64,000 nt of DNA from Streptomyces sp. B93 (GTDB lineage: Bacteria; Actinomycetota; Actinomycetes; Streptomycetales; Streptomycetaceae), in contig NZ_JAGPXL010000006.1 of assembly GCF_018070565.1 (NCBI RefSeq), positions 186,001 through 250,000 of the forward strand, given 5' to 3'. How positions within the stretch are numbered: the stretch's first letter is position 1; every line of letters begins with the position of its first letter. Positions 49,093 to 57,605 of the stretch are shown here, piece after piece. Both the position numbers and the translations under genes were made by a program. The notes beneath the pieces are model-generated. The model made no database searches. It worked only from the letters and a program-made list of their open reading frames with translations, and was not told the origin of the DNA.

Positions 49093-49932
49093 TTACTTGC
49101 CGGCGCCCAGCTCGATCGGCACGCCGACGAGGGAGCCGTACTCGGTCCAGGAGCCGTCGTAGTTCTTGACGTTCTCCACGCCCAGCAGCTCGTGCAGCAC
49201 GAACCAGGTCAGGGCGGAGCGCTCGCCGATGCGGCAGTACGCGATGGTGTCCTTGGAGAGGTCGACGCTCTCCTCCTCGTAGAGCTTCTTCAGCTCTTCG
49301 TCGGACTTGAACGTGCCGTCGTCGTTGGCGTTCTTCGACCACGGGATGTTGCGGGCGGACGGGACGTGACCCGGGCGCTGCGACTGCTCCTGCGGCAGGT
49401 GGGCCGGGGCGAGCAGCTTGCCGGAGAACTCGTCGGGCGAGCGGACGTCGACCAGGTTCTGCGCGCCGATGGCGGCGACGACGTCGTCACGGAAGGCACG
49501 GATGGACGTGTCCTGCGGCTTGGCCTTGTACTCGGTGGCGGCGCGCTCGGGCACCTCCTCGACCAGCTCGCGGGCGTCCAGCTCCCACTTCTTGCGGCCG
49601 CCGTCGAGGAGCTTGACGTTCTCGTGGCCGTAGAGCTTGAAGTACCAGTAGGCGTACGACGCGAACCAGTTGTTGTTGCCGCCGTAGAGGACCACCAGGG
49701 TGTCGTTGGCGATGCCCTTGGCGGAGAGGAGCTTCTCGAAGCCCTCCTGGTCGATGAAGTCGCGGCGGACCGGGTCCTGGAGGTCGTCCGTCCAGTCGAT
49801 CTTGATCGCGTTGCGGATGTGGTTCTTGTCGTACGCGGACGTGTCCTCGTCCACCTCGACGACGGCGATGTTCGGGTCGTCCAGGTTGTCCTGAAGCCAG
49901 TCGGCGTCGACCAGGACGTCGCTGCGGCTCAT
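49093..49932 (-). CDS. Thiosulfate sulfurtransferase (tandem rhodanese)
   Basis: 279 residues from ATG 49932 (GGAGG upstream). There are two rhodanese domains: the first (about 5-125) is inactive-type, VVEVDEDTSAYDKNHIRNAIKIDW. The second (about 150-275) has the active-site loop AYCRIGERSALTWFV with Cys about 232 and AQNLVDVRSPDEFSGK. It transfers sulfane sulfur from thiosulfate to cyanide or thiol acceptors. It is preceded by a Cys-containing leader peptide and hairpins, suggesting regulation by cysteine supply. The syntenic S. coelicolor gene is, I believe, named cysA. Confidence 0.93.
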   Translation of the reverse strand: MSRSDVLVDADWLQDNLDDPNIAVVEVDEDTSAYDKNHIRNAIKIDWTDDLQDPVRRDFIDQEGFEKLLSAKGIANDTLVVLYGGNNNWFASYAYWYFKLYGHENVKLLDGGRKKWELDARELVEEVPERAATEYKAKPQDTSIRAFRDDVVAAIGAQNLVDVRSPDEFSGKLLAPAHLPQEQSQRPGHVPSARNIPWSKNANDDGTFKSDEELKKLYEEESVDLSKDTIAYCRIGERSALTWFVLHELLGVENVKNYDGSWTEYGSLVGVPIELGAGK

Positions 49933-50012
49933 GCTCTCTCCTCCGGGGCAGGTGCGGCGGGGCGTGCGAATGCGGATGTCATAGAGGTGCGGGGTGCGCG
50001 AGGCGCACGGAT

Positions 50013-50057
50013 GCCCTGGGTTCCAGGGCGGTGGGGAACGCGGAAGCGGAGGCTTCC
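50013..50057 (-). promoter_or_regulatory. Attenuator-like hairpins between leader peptide and sulfurtransferase
   Basis: GGAAGC-CTCC-GCTTCC (50042-50057) starts right after the leader stop, and GCCCTGG-AAC-CCAGGGC (50013-50029) is a second perfect 7-bp hairpin. Ribosome stalling on the leader could select between these and other foldings in the 127-base leader. Confidence 0.5.
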
Positions 50058-50059
50058 GG

Positions 50060-50140
50060 TCAGAAGGTGCGACAGAGCATGGCGGCAACGCGGCACAGGT
50101 CCACTGCCCGCCGCTTGGTGAGGTCCGCCTGTCGTCTCAT
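50060..50140 (-). CDS. Leader peptide of the sulfurtransferase operon (26 residues)
   Basis: Reads MRRQADLTKRRAVDLCR then VAAMLCRTF, ATG 50140 to TGA 50060. Basic leader peptides of this type (RxxDLTxRxAVxLCR) occur upstream of sulfur-metabolism genes across actinobacteria, where Cys codons near the end are read by the ribosome as a measure of charged tRNA-Cys. Two Cys codons (positions 16 and 23) are present and hairpins follow. The link to cysteine is inferred from the mycobacterial precedent. Confidence 0.75.
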   Translation of the reverse strand: MRRQADLTKRRAVDLCRVAAMLCRTF

Positions 50141-50335
50141 GGCCCCGATCGTAGGGACGGTCGGGCGGACATGTCACCGGCGTGTCGGATACTGAGACGC
50201 GATCGTCCACACTCCGGGATGGATCGCGAGTCCGGTCAGCGCCCGAGCGCGCCCCGGAGCCCGCTGCCCGTCGCCCCATCTACGGTACGGACGTCACCGT
50301 CTCGCCCCTCGGACAACCGCGGCACGAGGCCGTGT

Positions 50336-51070
50336 CTACCCCGCCAGCCGTACGTCGGAACCCAGCACCGTGATCCGCACCCCGTCGCTCTCCGCCCGGA
50401 CCTCGTCCAGCCGGATACCGCCGGGCAGCCCGTCGATCCGCTGTTCGAAGTCGGTGATCGAGCGGATCTGCGTCTCACCGACCTGCACCCCGCCGATGCT
50501 CGGCAGTGCCTCCGCCTTCACCCGGACGGTGTCGCCCTCGGCGGTGACCGTGCTCAGCACGGAGACGGGCCGCGGCAGCTTGGTGCCGAACACCGTCGCC
50601 TCCACCGCGACCTTGATCTTGCCGTCGCCGCCGTCGGAGAGGCCGACCACCTCGGCGGTGACACCGGGGGCGACCTGGGCGGGCTCGGACTTCGCGGTCC
50701 TCAGCAGCTCGTCGTAGGCGATGCTCGCGGTGCCGGTGGCGGAGTTCGCGGTGGCGGAGCTGTAGTCGCCGGAGAACTCGACGCCCTTCATGTTCGCCCG
50801 GAGGTCGTCGATCCGGACGGTGCCGCCCTCGCCCGCGTTGGCCTCGTAGTTCTCGATGCCGATCTCGACGTCCTCCAGCTCACCGCCGACGAGCTGGGTG
50901 AGGAAGGGGAAGCCCTTGATGGAGACCTCGGGGGTCGTCGCCAGGTTCTCCGTGGTGCGGAGCTTGTCCGCGACCTCCCCCTCGGCGAAGTGCACGGCGA
51001 GGCGGTCGGCGCCCACGAACAGGCCGCCCAGGACCACGACGACGATCAGAAGTATTCGCAGCGCGCGCAT
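50336..51070 (-). CDS. DUF2993/LmeA-like secreted or anchored lipid-binding protein
   Basis: 244 residues. An N-terminal signal anchor (LRILLIVVVVLGGLFVGADRLAV) is followed by the LmeA-type domain: VSIKGFPFLTQLVGGELEDVEIG and MKGVEFSGDYSSATANSATG. Mycobacterial LmeA is a periplasmic lipid-binding protein needed for lipomannan elongation. In Streptomyces its role is unknown. It ends 195 bases from the leader peptide. Confidence 0.87.
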   Translation of the reverse strand: MRALRILLIVVVVLGGLFVGADRLAVHFAEGEVADKLRTTENLATTPEVSIKGFPFLTQLVGGELEDVEIGIENYEANAGEGGTVRIDDLRANMKGVEFSGDYSSATANSATGTASIAYDELLRTAKSEPAQVAPGVTAEVVGLSDGGDGKIKVAVEATVFGTKLPRPVSVLSTVTAEGDTVRVKAEALPSIGGVQVGETQIRSITDFEQRIDGLPGGIRLDEVRAESDGVRITVLGSDVRLAG

Positions 51071-51310
51071 GTTCCCCCACCTGGGCGGTCTTCAAGGACG
51101 AACGCCACGGTAACCCCGCCGGGGCGACCGGCCCGCGAATTGTCGACCAGCTGTGACAGGCGGGGCGGCCGGGCGGACGCCGGGCTGAGTGCAGGGCGGA
51201 GGCCGGGCGGGCCCCGGGCCGGGTGCCGGGGCGGGCGCCGCGCTGAGTGCCGGGCGGGCCCCAGGCGGACGCCGGGCGGGCGCCGCGCTGGGCGCCGCGC
51301 TGGGTCCAGG

Positions 51311-51425
51311 GCGGGCGCCGCGCTGGGCGCCGGGCGGGCGCCGCGCTGGGCGCCGGGCGGGCGCCGCGCTGGGCGCCGGGCGGGCGCCGCGCTGGGCGCC
51401 GGGCGGGCGCCGCGCTGGGTCCAGG
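51311..51425. repeat. 23-bp minisatellite, about five units
   Basis: GCGGGCGCCGCGCTGGGCGC plus CGG repeats exactly every 23 bases from 51311 (51334, 51357, 51380, 51403). The flanks (51170-51310) hold related but degenerate units. All six frames are open through it, giving false ORFs. No gene is present in the 435-base gap. Confidence 0.85.
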
Positions 51426-51505
51426 GCTGAGTGCCGGGCGAGGGGCAGACGCTGTGCCCGGCGAGGGGCGGACGGGCGGGGCAGCGGGTGGTGGTACCGG
51501 ATGCC

Positions 51506-52642
51506 TCAGCCCAGCGCCCGCCCCAGCACCCACACCACCGGTGCCGCCGCCGTCAGCGGCAGGGCCACGCCCGCCGTGAAGTGGACGAACCGGGACGGAT
51601 AGTCGTAGCTGGCCACCCGGTGCCCGATCAGCGCACAGCCCGCCGCGCCCACGCCCACCAGCGCGCCCTCGGCGCCCACGCCCGTCATCCCGCCGACCGC
51701 GACACCCGCGCCCGCCGCCGCGAGCAGCGCCACGACCACCGAGGCCGGGGTGGGCAGCGGCAGCGCACGGGCGATGAGGGCGACGCCCACCGCGGCGGCG
51801 CCGACCGTCACCGCGTCCGCCTCGGCCGCGAGGTACCCGGCGGCGAGGACCGACAGCGCGGCCGAGACGACGGTCGCCGTCAGGCCGTACATCCGCTCGT
51901 CCGGGTCGGCGTGCGAACGCAGCTGGAGGACCAGGGAGAGCAGCACCCAGACGCCCAGGGTGCCGAGGATCGCGGCGGCCCCGTGCTCCGGGCCGACCCC
52001 GAGCAGCACCGCGTCCGCGGTCAGCGCGCCCAGGAAGGCCAGCGCGATGCCCTGCCGGGCGGGCCACATCCCGTTCAGCCGGAACCAGCCCGCGGCGGTG
52101 ACCGCCTGGAGCACGACGAGTGGTACGAGGAGGGCGTACGACCCGATGGCCGCCGTACCGGAGAGCAGCAGCCCCAGCAGCGCGGTGAGCGCGGCGGGCT
52201 GGCCGCCCGGCTCGATGATCGGCGACCGCCCTTCGAGCCGGGCGCGCTGGGCGTCGGTGACACGGGCGTTGCCCGCGAGGGTGGCGGGGCCGTAGCCGTC
52301 CTTGCCCGAGGGGGCGGAAGCCGGAGCCGGGGCGGGGGCCGGGCCCGGTTGATCGCTCACCGGCGGCAGATACGCCGTCTCGGCCGCAGCGACCGGCGGC
52401 ACCGGCGACTGCATCTGCGTCTCCCAGGTCTGCCCCTGCCACTGCTGGGTGTACTGCTGGGCGGCGTACGGGTCCTCGTACTGCCCGTACCCCTGCTGCT
52501 GCCCGGGCCAGACCGGCGCCTGAGGCGGCTGCGGCTGCGGCTGCGGCTGCCAGTGGGGGTCGTACGCCCCCTGGTACTGCTGGTCACCGCCGAACGGCTG
52601 ATACGGCTGATCACCGCCGTACGGCTGATGCTGATCACTCAT
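51506..52642 (-). CDS. Multi-spanning membrane protein with Gln/Pro-rich N-terminus
   Basis: 378 residues from ATG 52642; AGGAGG lies 12 bases upstream, and a GTG 12 bases earlier overlaps the MoaD stop. Residues 1-110 are Gln/Pro/Tyr-rich and likely disordered (YGGDQPYQPFGGDQQYQ). About eight to ten hydrophobic segments follow (ALTALLGLLLSGTAAIGSYALLV to APVVWVLGRAL). No family is recognised. Coupled to the MoaD gene. Confidence 0.75.
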   Translation of the reverse strand: MSDQHQPYGGDQPYQPFGGDQQYQGAYDPHWQPQPQPQPPQAPVWPGQQQGYGQYEDPYAAQQYTQQWQGQTWETQMQSPVPPVAAAETAYLPPVSDQPGPAPAPAPASAPSGKDGYGPATLAGNARVTDAQRARLEGRSPIIEPGGQPAALTALLGLLLSGTAAIGSYALLVPLVVLQAVTAAGWFRLNGMWPARQGIALAFLGALTADAVLLGVGPEHGAAAILGTLGVWVLLSLVLQLRSHADPDERMYGLTATVVSAALSVLAAGYLAAEADAVTVGAAAVGVALIARALPLPTPASVVVALLAAAGAGVAVGGMTGVGAEGALVGVGAAGCALIGHRVASYDYPSRFVHFTAGVALPLTAAAPVVWVLGRALG

Positions 52643-52650
52643 CGGTGCGG

Positions 52651-52905
52651 TCACCCTCCTGCGAACGGCGGGAGCACCTCGACCGTGCCACCGTCGGCCA
52701 GCCGTACGGTCTCATGCTCGCGCATGCCCACGGGGTCACCGTCGATCAGGAACGAGCAGCGCTTCAGCACCCGCGTCAGCTCACCGGGGTGCCGCTCGCG
52801 CACGGCGTCCAGCGCCTCGGCGAGCGTGGCCGCTTCGTACGGCTCCTCGGCGACGTGGGCCGCGGCCTTCGCGGCGGCCCAGTAGCGCACCGTGACCTTT
52901 GCCAT
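52651..52905 (-). CDS. MoaD/ThiS-family sulfur-carrier protein
   Basis: 84 residues from ATG 52905. It has a ubiquitin-like fold (KVTVRYWAAAKAAAHVAEEPYEAATLAEAL, then CSFLIDGDPVG) ending in PPFAGG, with the Gly-Gly tail that is adenylated and thiocarboxylated. Probably the small subunit of molybdopterin synthase, although its partner MoaE is not in the window. The stop overlaps the next gene's possible GTG start. Confidence 0.88.
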   Translation of the reverse strand: MAKVTVRYWAAAKAAAHVAEEPYEAATLAEALDAVRERHPGELTRVLKRCSFLIDGDPVGMREHETVRLADGGTVEVLPPFAGG

Positions 52906-52942
52906 CTCGTTCCTCGAGTCAGTAGGCAGTGACACGGTCAGG

Positions 52943-53845
52943 CTAGCCCGCCCCGCCGACAGTCCGTTCCGCAGCCCGGCTGACGGCCCACTCCCCGATC
53001 CTGCTCAGCAGCTCGTCGGTGGCGGCGTGCTCGGCGTGCCCCATGCCCGGCTCCAGCCAGAGTTCACCCTGGTCACCGGCGGCGGCGGCGAGCATGTGGG
53101 GGTGGTCGAGGGGGAAGTAGCCGTCCCGGTCGCCGTGCACGATGAGCAGCGGGGTCGGCGCGATGCGCGGCACCGCCTCCACCGGGGAGAGCGGCACCGG
53201 GTCCCAGTCGCGGTGGTGGATGCGGGTCCGGAAGCCGTAGCGGCCGACCAGGCGCCCCGCGGGCCGGGTGACGAGCCAGTGCAGGCGCCGCATGGGCGCG
53301 GTGCCCCGGTAGTACCAGCGGGCGGGCGCGCTGACGGAGACCACGGCGTCGGTGTCGGCGGCGTGCAGCGCCGCGTGCCGCAGGACGACGGAGCCGCCCA
53401 TGGAGAAGCCGACGGTCGCCACGCGCGCGTGCCCGAGTTCACGGGCCCAGGCGACCGCGGCGGCCAGGTCGAGCACCTCGCGGTCGCCGACCGTGGACCG
53501 CCCGCCGGACCCGCCGTGCCCGCGGAAGGAGAAGGTGAGGACGGCGCCGTGCTCGCGCAGGGCGCGCGCCACCCGGCGGACATGTGGCCGGTCGACGTCC
53601 CCGGTGAACCCGTGGGCGACGACGAACACCGGCCGAACGGAGAGCGACGGGGAGCTTTCGCAGGCGACCGGGCTTTCGTATACGACCCCGCCCGGGTCGT
53701 ATACGGCCTCGATCCGCACGCCGTCGACCGTGTACAGAAACGTCCGCAATCGCCCGGACCCGTCCCCCCGCGCCGTCTCGGAGTGTGGACGAACGGCGGA
53801 TGAACGGATGGATCGGGCCACATGACCTGCCGGACCGTTGCTCAT
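52943..53845 (-). CDS. Alpha/beta hydrolase
   Basis: 300 residues from ATG 53845. It has an alpha/beta fold with oxyanion motif FVVAHGFTGDVD, nucleophile elbow VGFSMGGSVVLRH (Ser), acid in LIVHGDRDGYFP and catalytic His in PGMGHAEHAA. The first 35 residues look disordered, so a shorter start inside is possible. Substrate unknown, perhaps esters or lipids. A frame extending to 55030 lies over glnR antisense and is rejected. Confidence 0.88.
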   Translation of the reverse strand: MSNGPAGHVARSIRSSAVRPHSETARGDGSGRLRTFLYTVDGVRIEAVYDPGGVVYESPVACESSPSLSVRPVFVVAHGFTGDVDRPHVRRVARALREHGAVLTFSFRGHGGSGGRSTVGDREVLDLAAAVAWARELGHARVATVGFSMGGSVVLRHAALHAADTDAVVSVSAPARWYYRGTAPMRRLHWLVTRPAGRLVGRYGFRTRIHHRDWDPVPLSPVEAVPRIAPTPLLIVHGDRDGYFPLDHPHMLAAAAGDQGELWLEPGMGHAEHAATDELLSRIGEWAVSRAAERTVGGAG

Positions 53846-53990
53846 GTGGGCTATTCTGCTGGGCAGAGGACTCGGGCAGCGTAGCCCCCGGGTCCTTTTG
53901 TGCTTTCGGGAGCGTTGTATACGAAGCGGGAAACCGCGGGTGTACGGGTGGTCGAGGGCATGGCGGAGCAGTACGAAGCAGAGCCGCATA

Positions 53991-54027
53991 CTCCCCCACT
54001 GCCCTAAAGGCGTGGGAGGTGCCCCCA
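53991..54027. repeat. Dispersed Streptomyces hairpin repeat upstream of glnR
   Basis: CTCCCCCACTGCC and GGCGTGGGAG pair around CTAAA, then GTGCCCCCA follows. It is a common Streptomyces intergenic element, related to that at 31304-31349. It falls in the glnR 5' region, 92 bases before its start. Confidence 0.7.
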
Positions 54028-54056
54028 TCGCAGGGACCGAGGAGGAACCAGACGTT

Positions 54057-54122
54057 ATGGGCGAGCGAACCGTGCACGAACGACGACGACACACGACGAA
54101 CCGGGCGGGAGGAGCACGATGA
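54057..54122 (+). CDS. Possible 21-residue upstream ORF coupled to glnR
   Basis: ATG 54057 follows GAGGAGG at a 10-base distance, and its TGA overlaps the glnR ATG (ATGA). The peptide is basic and Arg/His-rich ([18 protein letters not shown]). The stop/start overlap and the ribosome site suggest translation, but the peptide has no known relative and glnR has its own ribosome site inside it. Confidence 0.4.
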   Translation: MGERTVHERRRHTTNRAGGAR

Positions 54123-54898
54123 GTTCCCTGCTGCTCCTCACCAACGCCCTCCAGCCGTCGACGGAGGTGCTCCCCGCTCTCGGTCTGCTGCTGCACAACG
54201 TGCGCGTGGCTCCGGCGGAGGGCCCCGCACTCGTCGACACCCCGGGCGCCGACGTCATCCTCATCGACGGGCGGCGCGACCTTCCCCAGGTCCGCAGCCT
54301 GTGCCAGCTGCTGCGGTCCACCGGCCCCGGCTGCCCCCTGATCCTGGTCGTGACCGAGGGCGGCCTCGCCGCCGTCACCGCCGACTGGGGCATCGACGAC
54401 GTCCTCCTCGACACCGCCGGACCCGCGGAGGTCGAGGCCCGGCTGCGGCTCGCCATGGGCCGCCAGCAGATCGTCAACGACGACTCGCCGATGGAGATCC
54501 GCAACGGCGACCTGTCGGTGGACGAGGCGACGTACAGCGCCAAGCTCAAGGGGCGGGTCCTGGACCTGACCTTCAAGGAGTTCGAGCTGCTGAAGTACCT
54601 GGCCCAGCACCCGGGCCGCGTGTTCACGCGCGCGCAGCTCCTCCAGGAGGTCTGGGGCTACGACTACTTCGGTGGCACCCGCACCGTGGACGTCCACGTA
54701 CGGCGGCTGCGGGCGAAGCTCGGCCCCGAGCACGAGTCCCTGATCGGCACCGTACGCAACGTCGGCTACCGGTTCGTCACACCGGAGAAGGCGGACCGCG
54801 GCGGCGACGAGGCGAAGGCCAAGGCGCCCCAGGCGAAGGCGGAGGAGACGGCCGACGTGAGCGCGCTGGACGGCACCGAGGTCGCGGCCGAGGCGTAG
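54119..54898 (+). CDS. glnR: GlnR, global nitrogen regulator (OmpR-type)
   Basis: 259 residues. GlnR is an orphan OmpR-like regulator that switches glnA, amtB and other nitrogen genes. The N-terminal receiver-like domain ([32 protein letters not shown]) has a single Asp pocket position and lacks the rest of the phospho-site. The C-terminal winged helix (about 135-220) has [36 protein letters not shown] and [10 protein letters not shown]. The tail after 225 is disordered and Ala/Glu/Lys-rich. No cognate kinase is adjacent, as expected. Confidence 0.95.
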   Translation: MSSLLLLTNALQPSTEVLPALGLLLHNVRVAPAEGPALVDTPGADVILIDGRRDLPQVRSLCQLLRSTGPGCPLILVVTEGGLAAVTADWGIDDVLLDTAGPAEVEARLRLAMGRQQIVNDDSPMEIRNGDLSVDEATYSAKLKGRVLDLTFKEFELLKYLAQHPGRVFTRAQLLQEVWGYDYFGGTRTVDVHVRRLRAKLGPEHESLIGTVRNVGYRFVTPEKADRGGDEAKAKAPQAKAEETADVSALDGTEVAAEA

Positions 54899-55047
54899 AG
54901 CGCCACGCGCGCGTGGCGGGGTCCCGGGACCCCGGCACGCGCACCGTGGGTCACGCAGGTGACCCCGCGCCGTCGCTCTGGGCGATGCGCTCCCGGGAAG
55001 TGGCGTACGCCCTGCCCAGAGCCGGTCCATCCGCGTAGACTCCGCGC

Positions 55048-56070
55048 GTGGCCAAGGTGACTAGGGATGATGTGGCGCGGCTGGCGGGGACTTCCACCGC
55101 CGTGGTCAGTTACGTCATCAACAACGGACCCCGGCCGGTCGCCCCGGCCACGCGCGAGCGTGTACTCGCCGCCATCAAGGAGCTGGGCTACCGGCCCGAC
55201 CGGGTGGCGCAGGCGATGGCCTCCCGGCGCACGGACCTCATAGGCCTGATCGTGCCGGACGCCCGACAGCCCTTCTTCGCGGAGATGGCGCACGCGGTCG
55301 AACAGGCGGCGTCCGAGCGCGGCAAGATGGTGCTGGTCGGCAACAGCGACTACATCAGCGAACGCGAGGTCCACTACCTGCGCGCCTTCCTCGGCATGCG
55401 GGTCTCCGGACTCATCCTGGTCAGCCACGCCCTCAACGACCTCGCCGCCGCGGAGATCGACGCCTGGGACGCGCGTGTGGTGCTGCTCCACGAGCGCCCC
55501 GAGGCCATGGACGACGTCGCCGTGGTCATGGACGACCTCGGCGGCGCCCAGCTCGCCGTACGCCATCTGCTGGACCACGGCTACGACTACGTCGCCTGTG
55601 TCGGCGGCACCGCCCAGACCCCGGCCGTCGGCGACCCCGTCTCCGACCACGTCGAGGGCTGGCGGCGCGCGATGACCGAGGCGGGCATCTCCACCGAGGG
55701 CCGCCTCTTCGAGGCCCCGTACAACCGCTACGACGCCTACCGCGTCGGCCTCGACATCCTCTCCGGCCCGCAGCGCCCGCCCGCGATCTTCTGCTCCACC
55801 GACGACCAGGCGATCGGCCTGCTGCGCGCGGCCCGCGAGCTGCGCATAGACGTACCCGGTGAGCTGGCGGTGGCGGGCTTCGACGACATCAAGGAGGCGG
55901 CGCTGGCCGACCCGCCGATGACGACGGTCGCCTCGGACCGCTCGGCGATGGCGCGGGCGGCGGTCGACCTGGTCCTGGACGACGGTCTGCGGGTGGCGGG
56001 CTCCCGCAAGGAGCGGCTGAAGGTGTTCCCGTCCAAGCTGGTGATCCGCCGGTCCTGCGGCTGCGAATGA
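55048..56070 (+). CDS. LacI-family transcriptional regulator
   Basis: 340 residues from GTG 55048. Lac[51 protein letters not shown], with the hinge helix AQAMASRRT. The periplasmic-binding-like sensor domain runs from [17 protein letters not shown] to [18 protein letters not shown]. It ends RRSCGC. Targets unknown; no sugar operon is adjacent, so it may act elsewhere. Confidence 0.9.
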   Translation: MAKVTRDDVARLAGTSTAVVSYVINNGPRPVAPATRERVLAAIKELGYRPDRVAQAMASRRTDLIGLIVPDARQPFFAEMAHAVEQAASERGKMVLVGNSDYISEREVHYLRAFLGMRVSGLILVSHALNDLAAAEIDAWDARVVLLHERPEAMDDVAVVMDDLGGAQLAVRHLLDHGYDYVACVGGTAQTPAVGDPVSDHVEGWRRAMTEAGISTEGRLFEAPYNRYDAYRVGLDILSGPQRPPAIFCSTDDQAIGLLRAARELRIDVPGELAVAGFDDIKEAALADPPMTTVASDRSAMARAAVDLVLDDGLRVAGSRKERLKVFPSKLVIRRSCGCE

Positions 56071-56072
56071 GC

Positions 56073-56163
56073 GTCCCCTGAGAAGCCCTCCGATCGGGCC
56101 GGGACCGGCTTTATATCGGGCATACGAGGTTCTGTCGGGCTTCTCAGTGAGCACTCAGGGGAC
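56073..56163 (+). promoter_or_regulatory. Two mutually exclusive perfect helices upstream of the protease gene
   Basis: CTGAGAAGCCC (56078-56088) pairs with GGGCTTCTCAG (56137-56147). GTCCCCTGAG (56073-56082) can also pair with CTCAGGGGAC (56154-56163). The two overlap in CTGAG, so only one can form fully, a layout typical of attenuators. It lies directly after the LacI stop and 24 bases before the protease start. Confidence 0.45.
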
Positions 56164-56186
56164 TCTCATCGTCGGGCGACAAGCTC

Positions 56187-57254
56187 ATGGACATGACCGA
56201 GAGCCAGCGCCACAGCGAGCACGAGAACCCCTACCAGGGCCAGCCCTCCGCCGAGGACCGGAACGCCTTCCACCAGGCTGAGCGGAACGTCTCCTCTCCC
56301 GTGAACCCGGAGTGGCCGCCCCCTCCGGCGTACCAGCCCACCTCGCTCCTCACCGAGCCCGCCGCCCAGCCCACCCGGCGCAAGCGGCGCGCCCGCGGCC
56401 CGGTCGGTCTCCTCGCCGCCGTCGCCATCGTCGCCGCGGCCGTCGGCGGCGGCACGGCGTACGGCATCCAGGAGCTGACCGGCTCCGGCACCATGACCGC
56501 CACCGCTGGCACCGGCACCGGCACCAGCGTGGTGCCGTCCAGCAGCAAGGGCGACATCGCGGCGATCGCGGCGGCGGTCAGCCCGAGCATCGTCGAGATC
56601 AAGGCCACCTCCGGCAGCGGCGAGTCCACCGGCTCCGGCGTGATCATCACCAGCGACGGCGAGATCATCACCAACAACCACGTCATCTCCGGCGCCGGCG
56701 ACATCAAGGTGACGACCAGCGACGGCAAGGAGTACAGCGCCCAGGTCGTCGGCACCGACAGCGGCAAGGACCTCGCGCTGATCAAGCTGGAGGACGCCTC
56801 CGGTCTGAAGGCGGCCTCGCTCGGCGACTCCGACGACGTCCAGGTCGGCGACACCGTCGTGGCGATCGGCTCCCCCGAGGGCCTCACGGGCACCGTCACC
56901 AGCGGCATCGTCTCCGCCCTCGACCGCGACGTCACCGTCTCCACCGACGAGGGGCAGCAACAGCAGCAGCCCGGCGGTGGCTGGCCGTTCGAGTTCGGCG
57001 GTCAGCAGTTCAACGGCGACACCGGCTCCTCCACGACGACGTACAAGGCGATCCAGACGGACGCGTCCCTGAACCCCGGCAACTCCGGCGGCGCGCTGAT
57101 CGACATGAACGGCAACATCATCGGCATCAACTCGGCGATGTACTCGGCGGCGTCCACGTCGTCCGACGCGGGCAGCGTGGGCCTCGGCTTCGCGATCCCG
57201 GTCAACACGGTCGAGTCCGACCTGGACACCCTGCGCGCGGGCTCGACGGACTGA
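56187..57254 (+). CDS. Membrane-anchored trypsin-like serine protease (S1C, HtrA-type without PDZ)
   Basis: 355 residues. A disordered Pro-rich cytoplasmic tail of 70 residues is followed by one membrane helix (GPVGLLAAVAIVAAAVGGGTAYGI) and the external protease: catalytic His in ITNNHVISG, Asp in GKDLALIKL and Ser in LNPGNSGGALIDMNG. It lacks the C-terminal PDZ domain usual for HtrA; the protein ends at residue 355. It is followed by a two-component pair, as in the actinobacterial MprAB/PepD arrangement, so it probably responds to envelope stress. Confidence 0.9.
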   Translation: MDMTESQRHSEHENPYQGQPSAEDRNAFHQAERNVSSPVNPEWPPPPAYQPTSLLTEPAAQPTRRKRRARGPVGLLAAVAIVAAAVGGGTAYGIQELTGSGTMTATAGTGTGTSVVPSSSKGDIAAIAAAVSPSIVEIKATSGSGESTGSGVIITSDGEIITNNHVISGAGDIKVTTSDGKEYSAQVVGTDSGKDLALIKLEDASGLKAASLGDSDDVQVGDTVVAIGSPEGLTGTVTSGIVSALDRDVTVSTDEGQQQQQPGGGWPFEFGGQQFNGDTGSSTTTYKAIQTDASLNPGNSGGALIDMNGNIIGINSAMYSAASTSSDAGSVGLGFAIPVNTVESDLDTLRAGSTD

Positions 57255-57273
57255 CGACGGAGGAGCAACGGTC

Positions 57274-57450
57274 ATGATCAACCAGGTCCACCACCCCCGT
57301 ACCGCCCCCACCGCCACCGACCCGGCCGGATACGCCCTCGCCCTGGAAGTGGCCCACGAACTGCACGCCCCCCGCACCCGGGCCCCGGAGCTGGCCCCCG
57401 CGGCCCACCGCGGGCGCCCCGCCCGCCGCCGCACCCCCGCCCGCGCCTGA
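57274..57450 (+). CDS. 58-residue basic small protein
   Basis: ATG 57274, GGAGGAG about 8 bases upstream, TGA 57448. It is His/Pro/Arg-rich (MINQVHHPRTAPTATDPAGY, then LEVAHELHAPRTR) and ends in an Arg/Pro/Ala tail. It lies between protease and response regulator, co-directional. Too short for standard cutoffs; the ribosome site and tight spacing support it. No family recognised. Confidence 0.55.
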   Translation: MINQVHHPRTAPTATDPAGYALALEVAHELHAPRTRAPELAPAAHRGRPARRRTPARA

Positions 57451-57605
57451 CTCCCCGGGGCCCCGGGGTTCCGGGCTCCCGGGGGCGACCGCCCCCGCCC
57501 CCGACGCGACCATCTCCGCCCATGCGACGCTGAAGCAAGCAGTCACGCAAGCAAGCAAGCACGCACCACCCCCGTCCCTCCACCGCAGCCGAGGAACCCA
57601 GAGCC

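Noticed and set aside
51170..51500. Open frames through the 23-bp minisatellite
   Set aside because: All frames are open because of the repeat; no ribosome site or domain is present.
53838..54122. 94-codon frame upstream of glnR
   Set aside because: It runs through the dispersed hairpin repeat; only the last 21 codons from ATG 54057 have a ribosome site, reported separately as tentative.
52943..55030. Extension of the hydrolase frame to 695 codons
   Set aside because: The added part is antisense to glnR; only the frame from 53845 encodes the hydrolase.
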